This document shows positions 21,671 through 32,590 of a DNA stretch of 64,000 nt, piece by piece. A program made the position numbers and the translations under genes. Within the stretch, counting starts at the first letter, position 1. Each line of letters starts with the position of its first letter. Below the pieces are notes generated by a model that saw only the letters and a program-made list of their open reading frames with translations, did no database searches and was not told the DNA's origin. This stretch comes from Buddleja alternifolia. Its lineage: Eukaryota; Streptophyta; Magnoliopsida; Lamiales; Scrophulariaceae. The stretch spans positions 18,900,569 to 18,964,568 of the forward strand of contig CM033395.1 of NCBI GenBank assembly GCA_019426215.1. The letters run 5' to 3'.

Positions 21671-23410
21671 TGTTAGGATTATGCCCTCAGATGCCATAGA
21701 AGATAAAATGATAGGGCATCTATCTTGTAATTAACTTATTTCGATATTATTCATAAATGCTTTATTTAGTTTTCACTTAATCTTATATGCATCTATAAGT
21801 AGTGTAAAACGTTTTGTCCATGTTTTCAGTGCGATCCCGCTACTTCCTGTGGGATAGGAAGAGTGGTACTAGAGAGATCGATCTTGATTACTAAAACAAG
21901 TTCACAAGTAAAATTGAAGTCTTTAATGGACAAATAAAGACTTAGAACACTTGTACAATTTTATCTCTGATAGATGCCCTATCATTGTAGGCACATCAGT
22001 GGAACTAATATGCTCGAACACGACTCGCATCAGTTCTGTCACATGGGTTTTTTCTCTGTGACTGTCAAAGACAACTGATTATGCATAATAGGTATAAGTG
22101 GACCTTTGACCTGAAATATCATGCTGAAGATGCATTTGTGACGTCAAGTATTTCATTAAAGTAGTTAGACCCAATTCACCTGTTGGTGAGGTTGACCTCG
22201 AAATGCAGCTTGATGGGAAAATGGTAGTCGTAGCTGATACCTAAATGGGATTTGTTCTCTCATAAGTGAGTGAGAAAGTACCCTATGTGATTATAGATAA
22301 ATAGAGATCAAAGTCTTTGGCCAAAGCAAAAGGAGACGATTGTGCTAGGCACTAAATCGATCTTAATGATCTCGTATTATTATAATTAATACATATGGTC
22401 AAGTCCAGTGAGTTTGATATAACCATGACTCTCACTTGACTGGGGTACACGAACAAAGGGTTTATACTTATACGGTATTTGCGATTGGAAGGTTGTGGAG
22501 TGATCCAATCATTCGATTTCGTTTGGGCTACAAAGTGGGCCACGTGACTAGCTAGGTTTTACCCACTTCCTTTGGTTTCCTCTCATTGCCAAACGAAACG
22601 AACCTAAAGAGTCGCGCTAAAAGGATTGATAAAGAAAAATGAAAAAAGAGTTTCTATTTTTCTTCTAGGAGTTTTAATTTATTGGATAAATTAAATAATT
22701 AATTATTCATTAGATGAAATAATTAATTATTAGGGTAAGATTAATTATTAATTAATTTCCTATGGAAATATATTAATAAATTAATTTATGTAATTAATTT
22801 GATTATTTAATTATTTAATTTATTTATTGGATATAATAAATCATTAATTGAATAAGAAATTAATTAAAACAAAAGAATCCCGAGGCTTCAAGAAGGCATC
22901 TAAATGGACGCCTATTAAGCCTTATAGGGCGTCCATGAGGATACCCAATTTACAAGGGGTCTTTTGTTTGTCTTGGTCAATAAGTCATGAGATATAAAAG
23001 GAGTCTTTCACCTAGAACAAGACATAAACTTTCATAACTCTCCTAGAAAGAAAAGAAGAAAAAATCCTCCTCCCTCTCTCTATACTAGTTGTCGCCCCTC
23101 AAAGAAAATTAGCAGGAATTTTTCGTCAATCAATCCATGCGTGATAATTTAGAGACAACGTAATTTCGTCGTTCAGATCAAATTCAAGAATTGAAGATTA
23201 TACATGGATTGAAGAAATCAAGAATTCATCAATTCAAGTTTCAAGTGAAGAATAAGATTTTTCAACCACTTCGCTTCAATGGGTAAGTAGTTATTCATTA
23301 AGCGAAATTGTCAATTTGAATATGCGATCAAAGAAATTAAAGTTTGGGTTTGTAATTTAATTTTTGAAATCCTTCCGCTGAGTTTATATGATTTTTCGCG
23401 AAACCCAACA
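21671..23410 (+). mobile_element. copia A1: 5' LTR
   Basis: Complete 1,740-bp LTR from TGTTAGGATTATGCCC to ...GAAACCCAACA, followed at once by a PBS. It aligns, inverted, with the A2 3' LTR (27064-28831). Carries the group's core phrases, such as gaggttgacctc, and a TATA box about 410 bp before its end. Confidence 0.93.
22993..23000 (+). promoter_or_regulatory. TATA box of the A1 LTR
   Basis: TATAAAAG, conserved at the equivalent site in both A2 LTRs (27492-27499 and 35136-35143 on the minus strand). It would place transcription start near 23030 and make U3 about 1.35 kb. Confidence 0.6.
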
Positions 23411-23411
23411 G

Positions 23412-23424
23412 TGGTATCAGAGCG
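23412..23424 (+). other. Primer-binding site of A1
   Basis: TGGTATCAGAGCG, initiator tRNA-Met type, one base after the LTR. Confidence 0.88.
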
Positions 23425-25514
23425 AATCTCTGATTCACATAATTAATTGTGTTTATGTGATTTATGATATGCATAATATGTGTTTTTGAAGCATGCAATT
23501 ATGTGTTAATTAAATATGCGTTTTTATGGTTTTAAGCATGGGTTTTGATTTTTATATTTATTGTAAATCTGGAAATTTTGTGATTATGTAAAAAATCAAG
23601 AAACGAGGAAAAACGAGGCTCTAAGAGCCCCGAACAGAATGCGCACAGCAGCTGTGTGCGTGCTGGGCACGCGTGCACGCTATGCATGCAGCATGCTGTT
23701 GCACGCTGCACACAGCCTGGCCACACTTCCCAACGGGTTGTGTGTTCTAACACACAACCCGCTGATTTAGGTCCGGGATCCGGGTCGCTAAATGGGCTAT
23801 GTATTGGGTTGAAATTGGAATTTGGGTTTGGGTAAATTTAATTATCCAGGTGGGTCGAAAGGATGATGACCCAACATAATTTCAATTAAGCCCAACAGGA
23901 AATTTAATTAATTTCGATCTATGAATTAGTTGGGCTTAATTTATTTAATTCCAAATGGGTCATTGGATAGGTGATTTGGATTTTAATTAAAATTAGCCCA
24001 ATAGAAATTAATAAAGTGTGCATGTTTTACCTAATTAAATAATTGAGCCCAATTGAATTAAATCTAAGTAGACCAAAAGGATGGTAACTTGGGTTTGATG
24101 AAATCGAGCCCAAGAAGATTAATTGGAATAAAATATTTAATTAAAACAATTAATTAGTTTTCTTGGAGATTAATGGAATAAATATTATTAATTTTTCCTC
24201 AACTTGGAAATTACTTGAATATTTGAATATAGAATATATATTATTTTTCTTGGATGATTAATAATTAATTTTTAATCAAATAAAAGGTGTTTCCATTTAA
24301 TGATTGCTTTAAATCATAATAAAATAGAATTCTATATTTTATGTATTTATTTAGTTGGACTAATATTATTTTAATTAAAGGTAGATATACTTAATTTATA
24401 GTTTGTATATCTAAGTCATCTAGTAGGATTAGAATGATTTTAATTGAAATAGATAATATATAAAAGTTGAGAATTTTATAAAGGACTTTTAGTTGGACTA
24501 AAATTTTATAATATCAACATAAGTGTTTTAATATTGCGAGCATGTATTAAATGTTGCGAGCATGTATTAATTGATGCGAGCATGTCTTATGTGATGGAAA
24601 ACCGATCATGGACTTAGTTTATATTCGATTTACTTTTCTTTCCATGGGCTTATGTAGTAAAATAATTTAGAATTATTTAAGCCCGTAAAATTTTGTTTTT
24701 CCGCTTTACCTTTCCATGTGATGGCCTATTGGCTCAGGCCCTCTAGAAAAGTCCATGATCCAGTGTAAATGGATTTATTTATTTATTTCCATGTTAATAT
24801 TGATAGGCATATTTATTAGTAGTATAAATTATGCATGTACAATATATGATAGTTGCGTTATATAAATTCATTAATGTGCAAAGTGAGACCAAACATTTGA
24901 CAATTTAAATTCTCCCAAATAAATAATACCGAGTTAAAAAAGGATGAGTGACAGCCTCGCCCTCCACTAAACTTTCTAAAATTAAAATTACTATAAATGT
25001 GTAATGCTTCGAGTTATGGGGGTATGTATTTATAAATAATTTGAAATTTTATTAATTGCATGGAATGCCTTAATCGAAACATATTTCACCCCAAAAACCG
25101 GTAAGGTTGCTAGGTGAAATTCAAATGTTAGATATAGAAGTTAGTGGGAATGAACTCGGATAGTTCACGAGCTTAGAAATCGATTAGGCGAGTTAGGTTG
25201 CGGTTCGGTGAACTATGGGGAAAGATATTAAAATATTTATTGGATAAATTGATGTTAGACATCATTTCAACTAATTAATGGGCCAGAAATCGGCTAGGTT
25301 GCAACCCATGTAATTGATGGAGGACCTCAATGCTCGCTGTGGAATCAATGCCATGATGATTCTCGATTTTCACATGGGAGTGTGGGATTCAAAAAATGCA
25401 GTGGGAGCCAAGATAAATTTTTAGTCCTTAATTTTTCTTGGTTAAGTCAAATAGAAGTAATCTAATTAATCTTGTTTATTTCTGCAGTTATTTTCTCGTT
25501 AACCTCTCTCAAAA
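23425..25514 (+). mobile_element. copia A1: 5' leader
   Basis: Noncoding leader of about 2.09 kb. A GC-rich block with gcacagcagctgtgtgc and further short inverted repeats sits at about 23632-23775. Three copies of the leader motif (A form, near AGAAATCGGCTAGGTTGC) lie at 25092-25110, 25173-25201 and 25283-25302. Two purine-rich AGTGGGAG-like runs (25374-25386 and 25399-25410) precede gag. Confidence 0.85.
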
Positions 25515-25883
25515 ATGACAAACCCACTTTCAATACTACTCGAAAATAATACTCTTACTGGACCCAATTATGTGGACTGGCTTAGAAATTTGAGGATTGT
25601 CCTCTATATGGAATCTCTGGGATACGTCTTGGAGGCTGATATCCTGACGGATCCCGTTAGAACGTGTGCTAGTGAGGAAGAGGTCCAAGCCCATAAAAAA
25701 TGGGTCAAGGACGACATCCGGGTGAGAGGATACATGCTGGGATCTATGACCAATGAGCTTCAAAGGTCACATGATAAGATGCCCACTGCAAGAGCTATTT
25801 TAGATCACCTGGTAGAGCTCTATGGTAGCATAGTCGAACTGCAAGATATGAGATATCAAAGATCTCTTTGGAGCCAAGGTTAA
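25515..25883 (+). pseudogene. gag: copia A1 gag N-terminus
   Basis: Gag fragment of 122 codons opening MTNPLSILLENNTLTGPNY, then WLRNLRIVLYMESLGYVLEA and KKWVKDDIRVRGYMLGSM. A small deletion at VELYG shifts the frame (relatives continue with an EHS-R-TARYEIS-type segment), and homology stops at about 25880, where SIRE-like LTR sequence begins. All downstream A1 coding is missing. Confidence 0.88.
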
Positions 25884-26166
25884 TGCTTGATATAGCTTGA
25901 ATGCTATTAACGCTTGGAAGCTTCATCTTCCATTTGACTCACTCTTAGTCTTCAAACTTAACCAACTGATAAGCCCTCAGAAATATCGGATGCTCAATCT
26001 CAAGACTTCTTAGCCTAACAATCCTAGAATAAAAATCAAACAAAGCCTATACCCATCCAACCTCAAACTTAGAATGATTGTAAGAGAACGTGGCAAACTT
26101 AAATCTTTGGGTCTAAATAAGATCCCAATTGGCTCTATCAAACGTCTAACATTAACTTTCCTAACA
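25884..26166 (-). mobile_element. SIRE-like LTR fragment
   Basis: Similar to S at 52300-52624, with phrases such as gatgctcaatct and gtctaacat. Minus-strand start TGTTAGGAAAGTTAATG at 26166; truncated at 25884 against the A1 gag. A 14-C run lies just beyond its end. Confidence 0.6.
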
Positions 26167-26867
26167 AAGCTCCCCCCCCCCCCCCCAGGTTGTTTTTCAC
26201 ACTAAGTGCCATCTCAGATTAGACACTGCGTCTCACCGACAAGGTCGCTGCTCTTGTAGAAGAATTTAAAATCATGAATGAACACATGGCTACCATTCAA
26301 GAATCTCTTACTGATGATGTCAAAAGGGAGGGGGGAATGAAGTCTAAGAGCAAAAGCTCAGAAGATAAGTGCTTGGATGAAATTCAATTAGTTGTTTCTC
26401 TAATCTAGCAAGTTGTTCTAAAGAAACTCAAGCCACGTTTCTACAGAGGCCATCCCATCCCTAAGTCAATATAGATTTGTTAAAAGCACTAGGTCTCCCA
26501 CTTTACGGAGAATACGTACTAGCCTTGCCTCACACTAGGATTCCAGCGACAAGAACTCATTATATCTTTAGTGAGCTTCTATGCATTCTAGGAATCGATC
26601 CATATGTCTGCAACAAGCGCGTGTTGAGTTTTGAAGACATGGCCTAAAAAATGAACAACGTAAAATATGCTAACATAACTCATAAGCAAATAATGAAAGC
26701 TAACAATACTTTGTGGAAATTTGTGGAAATGCTCGCTGAGCATGAAGAGAATGATTGAAAAGAAGAAAACAAACCTCCACCTCCTCCAAAGAGGAAATGC
26801 TAAGTTGTTCATATTTTATTATTCGCGTTTCTTGCATGCATACACTGCTTAACTCATTGCACCCTAA
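26167..26867 (+). pseudogene. Unrecognised decayed coding stretch
   Basis: Not matched by any other element in the window. After a C-run, a stretch of about 60 codons (from about 26230) reads DKVAALVEEFKIMNEHMATI then SLTDDVKREGG and looks like a short coiled coil. A second piece (about 26455-26757) reads DLLKALGLPLYGEYVLALPH, YIFSELLCILGIDPYVCNKR and, after a stop, NITHKQIMKANNTLWKFVEM. The amino-acid composition looks like real former coding. I do not recognise the family; a retroelement extra ORF or a captured gene are both possible. Confidence 0.35.
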
Positions 26868-27063
26868 TGTTAGGATTATGCCCTCAGATGCTATAGAGGA
26901 TAGATTGATAGGACATCTTTCTTGTAATGTTAGGATTATGCCTTCAGATGCCATAGAGGAGCACCTTAATGAACTTAACGCTTTGTCCATGTTTTCAGTG
27001 CAATCCCTCTACTTCCTATGGGATAGGAAGATTGACACTAGAGAGATCGATCTTGATTACTTA
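26868..27063 (+). mobile_element. A3: LTR 5'-end fragment with doubled start
   Basis: First part of an A-type LTR in plus orientation, cut by the A2 LTR at 27064. The opening about 60 bp (TGTTAGGATTATGCCCTC) occurs twice, at 26868 and 26928. No polypurine tract precedes it, so it is not obviously the A1 3' LTR. Confidence 0.75.
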
Positions 27064-28831
27064 TGTTGGGTTTCGTGTAAAAACACATAAACGCAGCAGA
27101 AGAATTTCAAAAATTTAATTCAAAACCAAAAAGTGTACTCTAATTCGCATAATTGAATCTCAAACATGCATTAACGAGTAAATCTGACTTACCCGTTGAA
27201 GCGAGGTGGTAGGAGAAACCAATTCTTCTTTTAAACTTTAGATTGATGAACTTCTTGAATTCTTCAACCCTCGTGTTCTTCAATTGTTGAAGTTGTAAAT
27301 GAATCCAACAACGAATCACGTTGCCTCTAAATTATCACGCGCGAATTGATGACGAAAAACTCCCTTCTTTTTCTCTATAGGGGCGACTGCTTTGGTGTAT
27401 AGAGAGGGAGGATATTTTTCTTCTTCTATTATTTGAAAAGTTACAATTCATGTAATGTATTCACTTTTTTTAGGTTAAAGTCAAGAGAGTCCTTTTATAA
27501 CTCAATGACTTGTTGACCAAGACAAAACAAAAGAGACCAATTTGATAATCCAATCTAGCCCCATATAGGGCCTGGAATTCTTTTGTTTGGTTAATTTCTT
27601 TATTCAATTAATTAGATATTTTACCCAAAAAATAAATATATTAATTAAATAATAAAATTAATTAGATAAATTAATTCATTGATATATTTCTCTAAGAAAT
27701 TAATTAAAAATTAATCGTATCCAATAATTAAATTAATTATTTTATACAATAAGCAATTAATTACTTAACTTATCAAATAAATTAAATCTCTCCAAAAAAA
27801 AATTGGAAATTGGAAATCCCTTTTTCAATTTTCTCCATTAATTCTTTAGCGCGACTCTTTAGGTTCGTTTCATTTGGCAATGAGAGGAAACCAAAAGAAG
27901 TGGGTAACACTTAGCCAGTCATGTGGACCACTTCATAGCCCAAATGAAATACGAATGAATTGATCATTCCACAACCTTTCAATCGTAAGTACCATGTATG
28001 TATAAACCCTTCGTTCACGTTCCCCGATCAAGTGAAAGTCATGGTTATGTCAAACTCACTGGACTTAACCATATGAATAAATTATAATAATACGAGATCA
28101 TTGAGAACGATTTGGTGCCTAGCACAATCGTCGCGTTTGCTTTGGCCAAAGACTTTGATCTCTATTTATCTATAATTACATAGGGTACATTCTCATTCAC
28201 TTATGAGAGAAGAAATCCCTCTTACATATCTGCTAAGACTACCACTTGCCCATCAAATCAGCATTTCGAGGTTGACCCCACCAACGGGTGAGTTGGGTCT
28301 AACTACTCGAGTGAAAGACTTAACGTCACAAGTGCATCTTCAGCCTGATACTTCAGGTCAAAGGTTGACATATACCTATGACGCATAATATGTTCTGTCA
28401 TTGACAGTCACAGAGTGAAAACCCATATGACAGAACCGATACAAGTTGTGTTCGAGCATATCAGTTCCACTGATGTGCCTACAATCTTAATATCCTATCA
28501 TCCCACGATACCAGACAGGCACTCCCATGTCGGAGTTAAGATTGTACAAGTATTCGAAGTCTTTATTTGTCCATTAAAGACTTCATATTACTTGCGAGCT
28601 TGTTTTAGTAATCAAGATCGATCTCTCTAGTGCCACTCTTCCTATCCCATAGGAAGTAGAGGGATCGCACTGAAAACATGGACAAAATATTTTACATAAC
28701 TTATAAATACATATAAGAATTAAGTGAAAACTTAAATGATGCCTTTTATTATAAATAATATTTAAGTTCAATACAAGAAAGATGCCCTATTCATACTATC
28801 CTCTATGGCATCTGAAGGCATAATCCTAACA
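27064..28831 (-). repeat. A2 3' LTR
   Basis: 1,768 bp, minus-strand TGTTAGGATTATGCC... to ...CGAAACCCAACA. Preceded in element sense by the polypurine tract aagtgggagaa (28832-28842). The TATA box equivalent is at 27492-27499. Confidence 0.93.
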
Positions 28832-29351
28832 TTCTCCCACTTGCACTCAATGCCACTCATTGTGGTATCTAATACCCATCCTTTCCCGGTATCGGTTCAA
28901 AATAGCCTGAGGTAGTGGTTGGTGAATGGGTCAGCTACATTGTCAGCTGAGGCTATTTTCTACACTGCTATTTCTCCTCTGCCAACGATCTCCTTGATGA
29001 TGTGAAATCTTCTCTCAATGTGTTTGGATTTCTACACTGCTATTTCCAAGACATCGCTCCACCATTGAGAGTAAAAACAAACCCCAAAGTGGATTTTCGT
29101 CCGTCAACATCAGATTGAAAGTCTGAATCAGAATAACCTTCCATCTTCAGGTCTCCACCTCCATAGATGAGAATCATATCCTCGGTTCTTTTTAGATACT
29201 TTAGGATATTTTTCACAGCTATCCAATGTTCCTTTCCCGAGTTTGCCTGAAATCGACTCACCACGCTCACAGCATAGGCAATGTCGGGTCTAGTACACAA
29301 CATTGCATACATTAGGCTACCCACTGCAAAAGCATAGGGTACATTACTCAT
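28832..29351 (-). pseudogene. rnh: A2 RNase H (internally deleted)
   Basis: The start is readable as VPYAFAVGSLMYAMLCTRPD, then EGYSDSDFQSDVDGRKSTLG with the first catalytic Asp and LNGGAMSWK. The central part with the expected catalytic Glu is gone: the sequence tctacactgctatttc appears twice (about 28956 and 29029), marking a rearrangement that removed roughly 150-200 bp. The C-terminal KHIERRFHIIKEIVG-like part remains at about 28980-29025. Confidence 0.82.
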
Positions 29352-29354
29352 CTC

Positions 29355-30300
29355 CTACCTATCTTCCTCGCTTTGAGGGTACATAGACTTGGACAAGTGT
29401 ACTCCATGCCTCATAGGAAGAAACCCTTTCTTAAAAATGTTCATCCTAAGCCTCTTTAGGACCTTTTCTAAGTAAAGGGCTTGAGAGAGACCTATCACTC
29501 TATTCGTTCTAGCCCTGTAGATAAGAATTCCTAGAATGTATGTCGCTTCTCCCAAGCCTTTCATGGTGTGAAAGCCATTTCTTGACTGTGGTGAGCATTC
29601 TTACATCATTTCCTATAAGAAGAATGTCATCCACATATAGTACTAAGATCGAGAGTTTGCTCCCATTAGTCTTCTTGTAGACACAGGGTTCATCTTCGTT
29701 CTTGATGTAGCCATATCCCTTTACTACTTCATCAAAACGGAGATTCCATCTTCTAGATGCTTGCTTGAGACCATATATGGACCTCTCAAGTTTACATACT
29801 TTATGGCTATCGGACTCGGATACAAAACCCTTTAGCTGTTCCATATAGATATCCTCCTCGAGGAATCCATTTAGAAAAGCCATTTTGACAACCATCTGCC
29901 ATATCTGATATCTCATAATCTAAGTATGCAGTTATGGATAACAGTATTCGTATGGACTTTATCATGGCCACGGGCGAAAGGGTTTCTTGATAGTTAATTC
30001 CTTCTCTTTGACTATACCCTTTCGCTACGAGCCTGACTTTAAAGGTGTCAAGCTTACCATCGCTACCTATCTTTCCTTTGTAGATCCACTTACATCCTAT
30101 AGGTTTGATACCTTCGGGATGATCTACCAAAGTCCAGACTTGGTTCAATTGCATAGAGTCCATTTCTGTTTCCATGGCTTCTCGCCATCTTGAAGCATCG
30201 ACTTCCACCATCGCTTGATCATAGGTACAAGGATCATCTTCATGACCTTCTTGTACTACAGTGTGAAGCTCTAGCTCCCCCTGCAGTAGATACCCATACC
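29355..30300 (-). pseudogene. pol: A2 reverse transcriptase
   Basis: Copia RT in several frames. Motifs: GCKWIYKGKIGSDGKLDTFK, LVAKGYSQREGINYQE, MAFLNGFLEEDIYMEQ, LERSIYGLKQASRRWN, and LVLYVDDILLIGND with the catalytic Asp pair intact. The connection region YILGILIYRARTNRVIGLSQ ends near 29355. A frameshift falls around 29900 and another near 29540. Confidence 0.9.
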
Positions 30301-31174
30301 TCTCAAGTTCATGTGGTATTCTACCAGATCTACGTTGTGGTTGTGCTACTATTGGTTCAGGCCTTGGTTGTTGGATAGATGTCTCTGAGTGTGTTTCATT
30401 TTGTTCTTGTAGAACAATTTTCCTACCTTTGCCCCCTTCCAAGATGAACTCATCTTCAAGGAAGTGAGCTTGTAGGGCCACGATGATTCTCTGATCATCA
30501 TGCAGGTAAAAGAATAATCCCATGGAATCCTCAGGATAACCAATGAAACGTCCCATGAGGGATCTTGTCTCCAATTTCTCCACATTAGTCTTCTTGACAT
30601 AAGCGGGACATCCCCAAATCTTAAAGTGATTAAGACTCGCTTTTCTATTATTCCACATATCATGCGAAGTCTAGGAACTAATTTGGAAGGACATCTGTTC
30701 AAAACATGAGCAGCAGTAAGGAGCGCGTGTCCCCACAACGAAATGGGTAAATCAATGTAACTAAGCATGGAACGAACCACGTCCAACAATGTTCGGTTCC
30801 TTCGCTCGGCTACTCCATTTAGTGAGGAGTTGCTGGTGGTGTTAGTTGTAACATTATTCCTTGTTGTCAAAGGAATTCATCAAACTCGGCACTCATATAC
30901 TCTCCTCCACGATCCGATCGTAGAGTTTTTATGTTTTCCCCAGTTTGATTTTCTACCAAGGCTTTGAACTCCATGAACCTTTTAAAGGATTCAGACTTTT
31001 ACTTCATCAGATACACTAGACCATATCTTGAATGATCGTTTGTGAAAGTGATGAAGTAGTAGAAACCTCCGCGAGCCATTTCTCTAAATGGTCCGCAGAC
31101 GTCGATATGCACTAACCTTAAAACTTGAGTATCTCTTTCAAAAGTCCCGGTGAAGGGAGATCTAGCCATCTTGC
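30301..31174 (-). pseudogene. int: A2 integrase
   Basis: Catalytic residues are visible in separate frames: HIDVCGPF (first Asp), TLRSDRGGEYMSAEF (second Asp) and GVAERRNRTLLDVVRSML (Glu). The copia C-terminal ISLWGHALLTAAHVLNRCPS and the IWGCPAYVKKTNVEKLE and GRFIGYPEDSMG segments follow, then the proline-rich linker to RT. Several stops and shifts make it non-functional although all three acidic residues survive. Confidence 0.88.
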
Positions 31175-31732
31175 CTAAGAGACATGATTCACATGTTGGA
31201 ATGGGATCCGACCCAGTGAGCTTAATAGCCCATCTTCTTCCATTTTGTGGATCTTGTGCTCTACGGCATGGCCTAGTCTAAGAAGCCACTTGAGTCTTAG
31301 GTTAGCTTCTTGCCTACCACGTTTACGTGTTACAACATTCACATCAGATGAATTACGGACATTCAAATACAAACCATTAACTAAACAAGCACTGCCAACT
31401 AATTTATTTCCATAATAAATGTCGCAATTTAATTTAGAAAAACGGAATGTATATCCAATCTTAACTAAGATAGGAATAGATACAATGTTCTTAAGCCCCT
31501 TGGGCAAAACTAAAACATTATCTAAAAATAATAAATGTCCAGAATTCAAATAAAGGGAAGTAGATCCAATCCTAGTAGCTGCGACGCTTTCCTAGCTGCC
31601 TACTTTGATCATCACATCTTCTTGGCCTAACTTTCTACTTCTCTGCAGATCTTGATCCAAACAACATACATGGGCACTAGGCCCTGAGTCCAGAATCCAC
31701 GAAGTAGAAAATACAGTCATAGAACAGTTAGT
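31175..31732 (-). pseudogene. A2 protease and pre-integrase region
   Basis: Protease active site ILDSGPSAH at about 31690 (usual DSGAS with Ala to Pro). DNVLVLPKGLKNIVSI, characteristic of this copia group, and the zinc-region LLRLGHAVEHKI follow, ending near 31175. At least one stop (about 31590) breaks it. Confidence 0.83.
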
Positions 31733-32590
31733 TTAAAAAACAAGTAGTTCTATTCCATGTGTACCTTTGCCTAACTTGGAACAGCTCCTCTTCCAGTGGT
31801 CAAGTTCATCGCATTCGAGACATCTATCCGTTTTCTTAGGCCCTTTGCTCTTGTAAAACCCTTGAGTCTTTCTCTTACCCTTCTTGACACCCCCTTGAGC
31901 TCCAAACTCGCCAAATTTTTTCTTGTTCTTCTTCTTCTTAGACTCAGACTTTTTAGGTCCAGAAGAGATGAGCAAGGCAGTTTCTTTTCCCTTTGGTTTC
32001 ATTTGAGATTGTACAGTAACCAATTTTTTCATTAGCCCAGGTAACTTGCACTCTATCTCATTGCAATTAAAGTTAACCACAAATTGGGAAAAGGAAACAG
32101 GAAGAGACTGCAAGATTAAGTCAGTTTGAAGGGTGGCATTCATGGTGAATTCGTGAGCTTCCAATTTCTCGACCCTTGAAATCATTTTGTAGACATGATC
32201 ACCAACCTTCTCACTTTCTTTCATCTTGGCTCCAAAGAGCTCTTTCGATATCTCATATTGAGTAGTTCAACTATGCTCTCCATAGAGCTCTACCAGGTGA
32301 GCTAAGACAGCTCTTATAGTGGGCATATTATCATGTGACCTTTGAAGATCATTAGTCATAGATCCCACCATGTATCCTCTCACCCGGAGGTCGTCCTTAA
32401 CCCATTTTTCATAGGCTTGGACCTCTTCCTCGTAGGCACGTGTTCTAGCATGAGCGGCCGGGATATTAGCCTCCAAGACGTATCCCAAAGATTCCATATT
32501 GAGGACAATCCTCAAATTTCTAAGCCAATCCAGATAATTGGGTCTAGTCAGTGTATTCTTTTCGAGTAGAATTGAAAGTGGGTTTGTCAT
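31733..32590 (-). pseudogene. gag: A2 gag with zinc knuckle
   Basis: Opens MTNPLSILLEKNTLTRPNY at 32590 and keeps the group's core WLRNLRIVLNMESLGYVLEA, GYMVGSMTNDLQRSH and LAHLVELYGEHS. An in-frame stop then falls at about 32266 where relatives have Arg. The same frame resumes (YEISKELFGAKM, FTMNATLQTDLILQSLP) through a Lys-rich tail to a CX2CX4HX4C knuckle, RCLECDELDHWKRSCS, that would bind element RNA. Confidence 0.9.
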
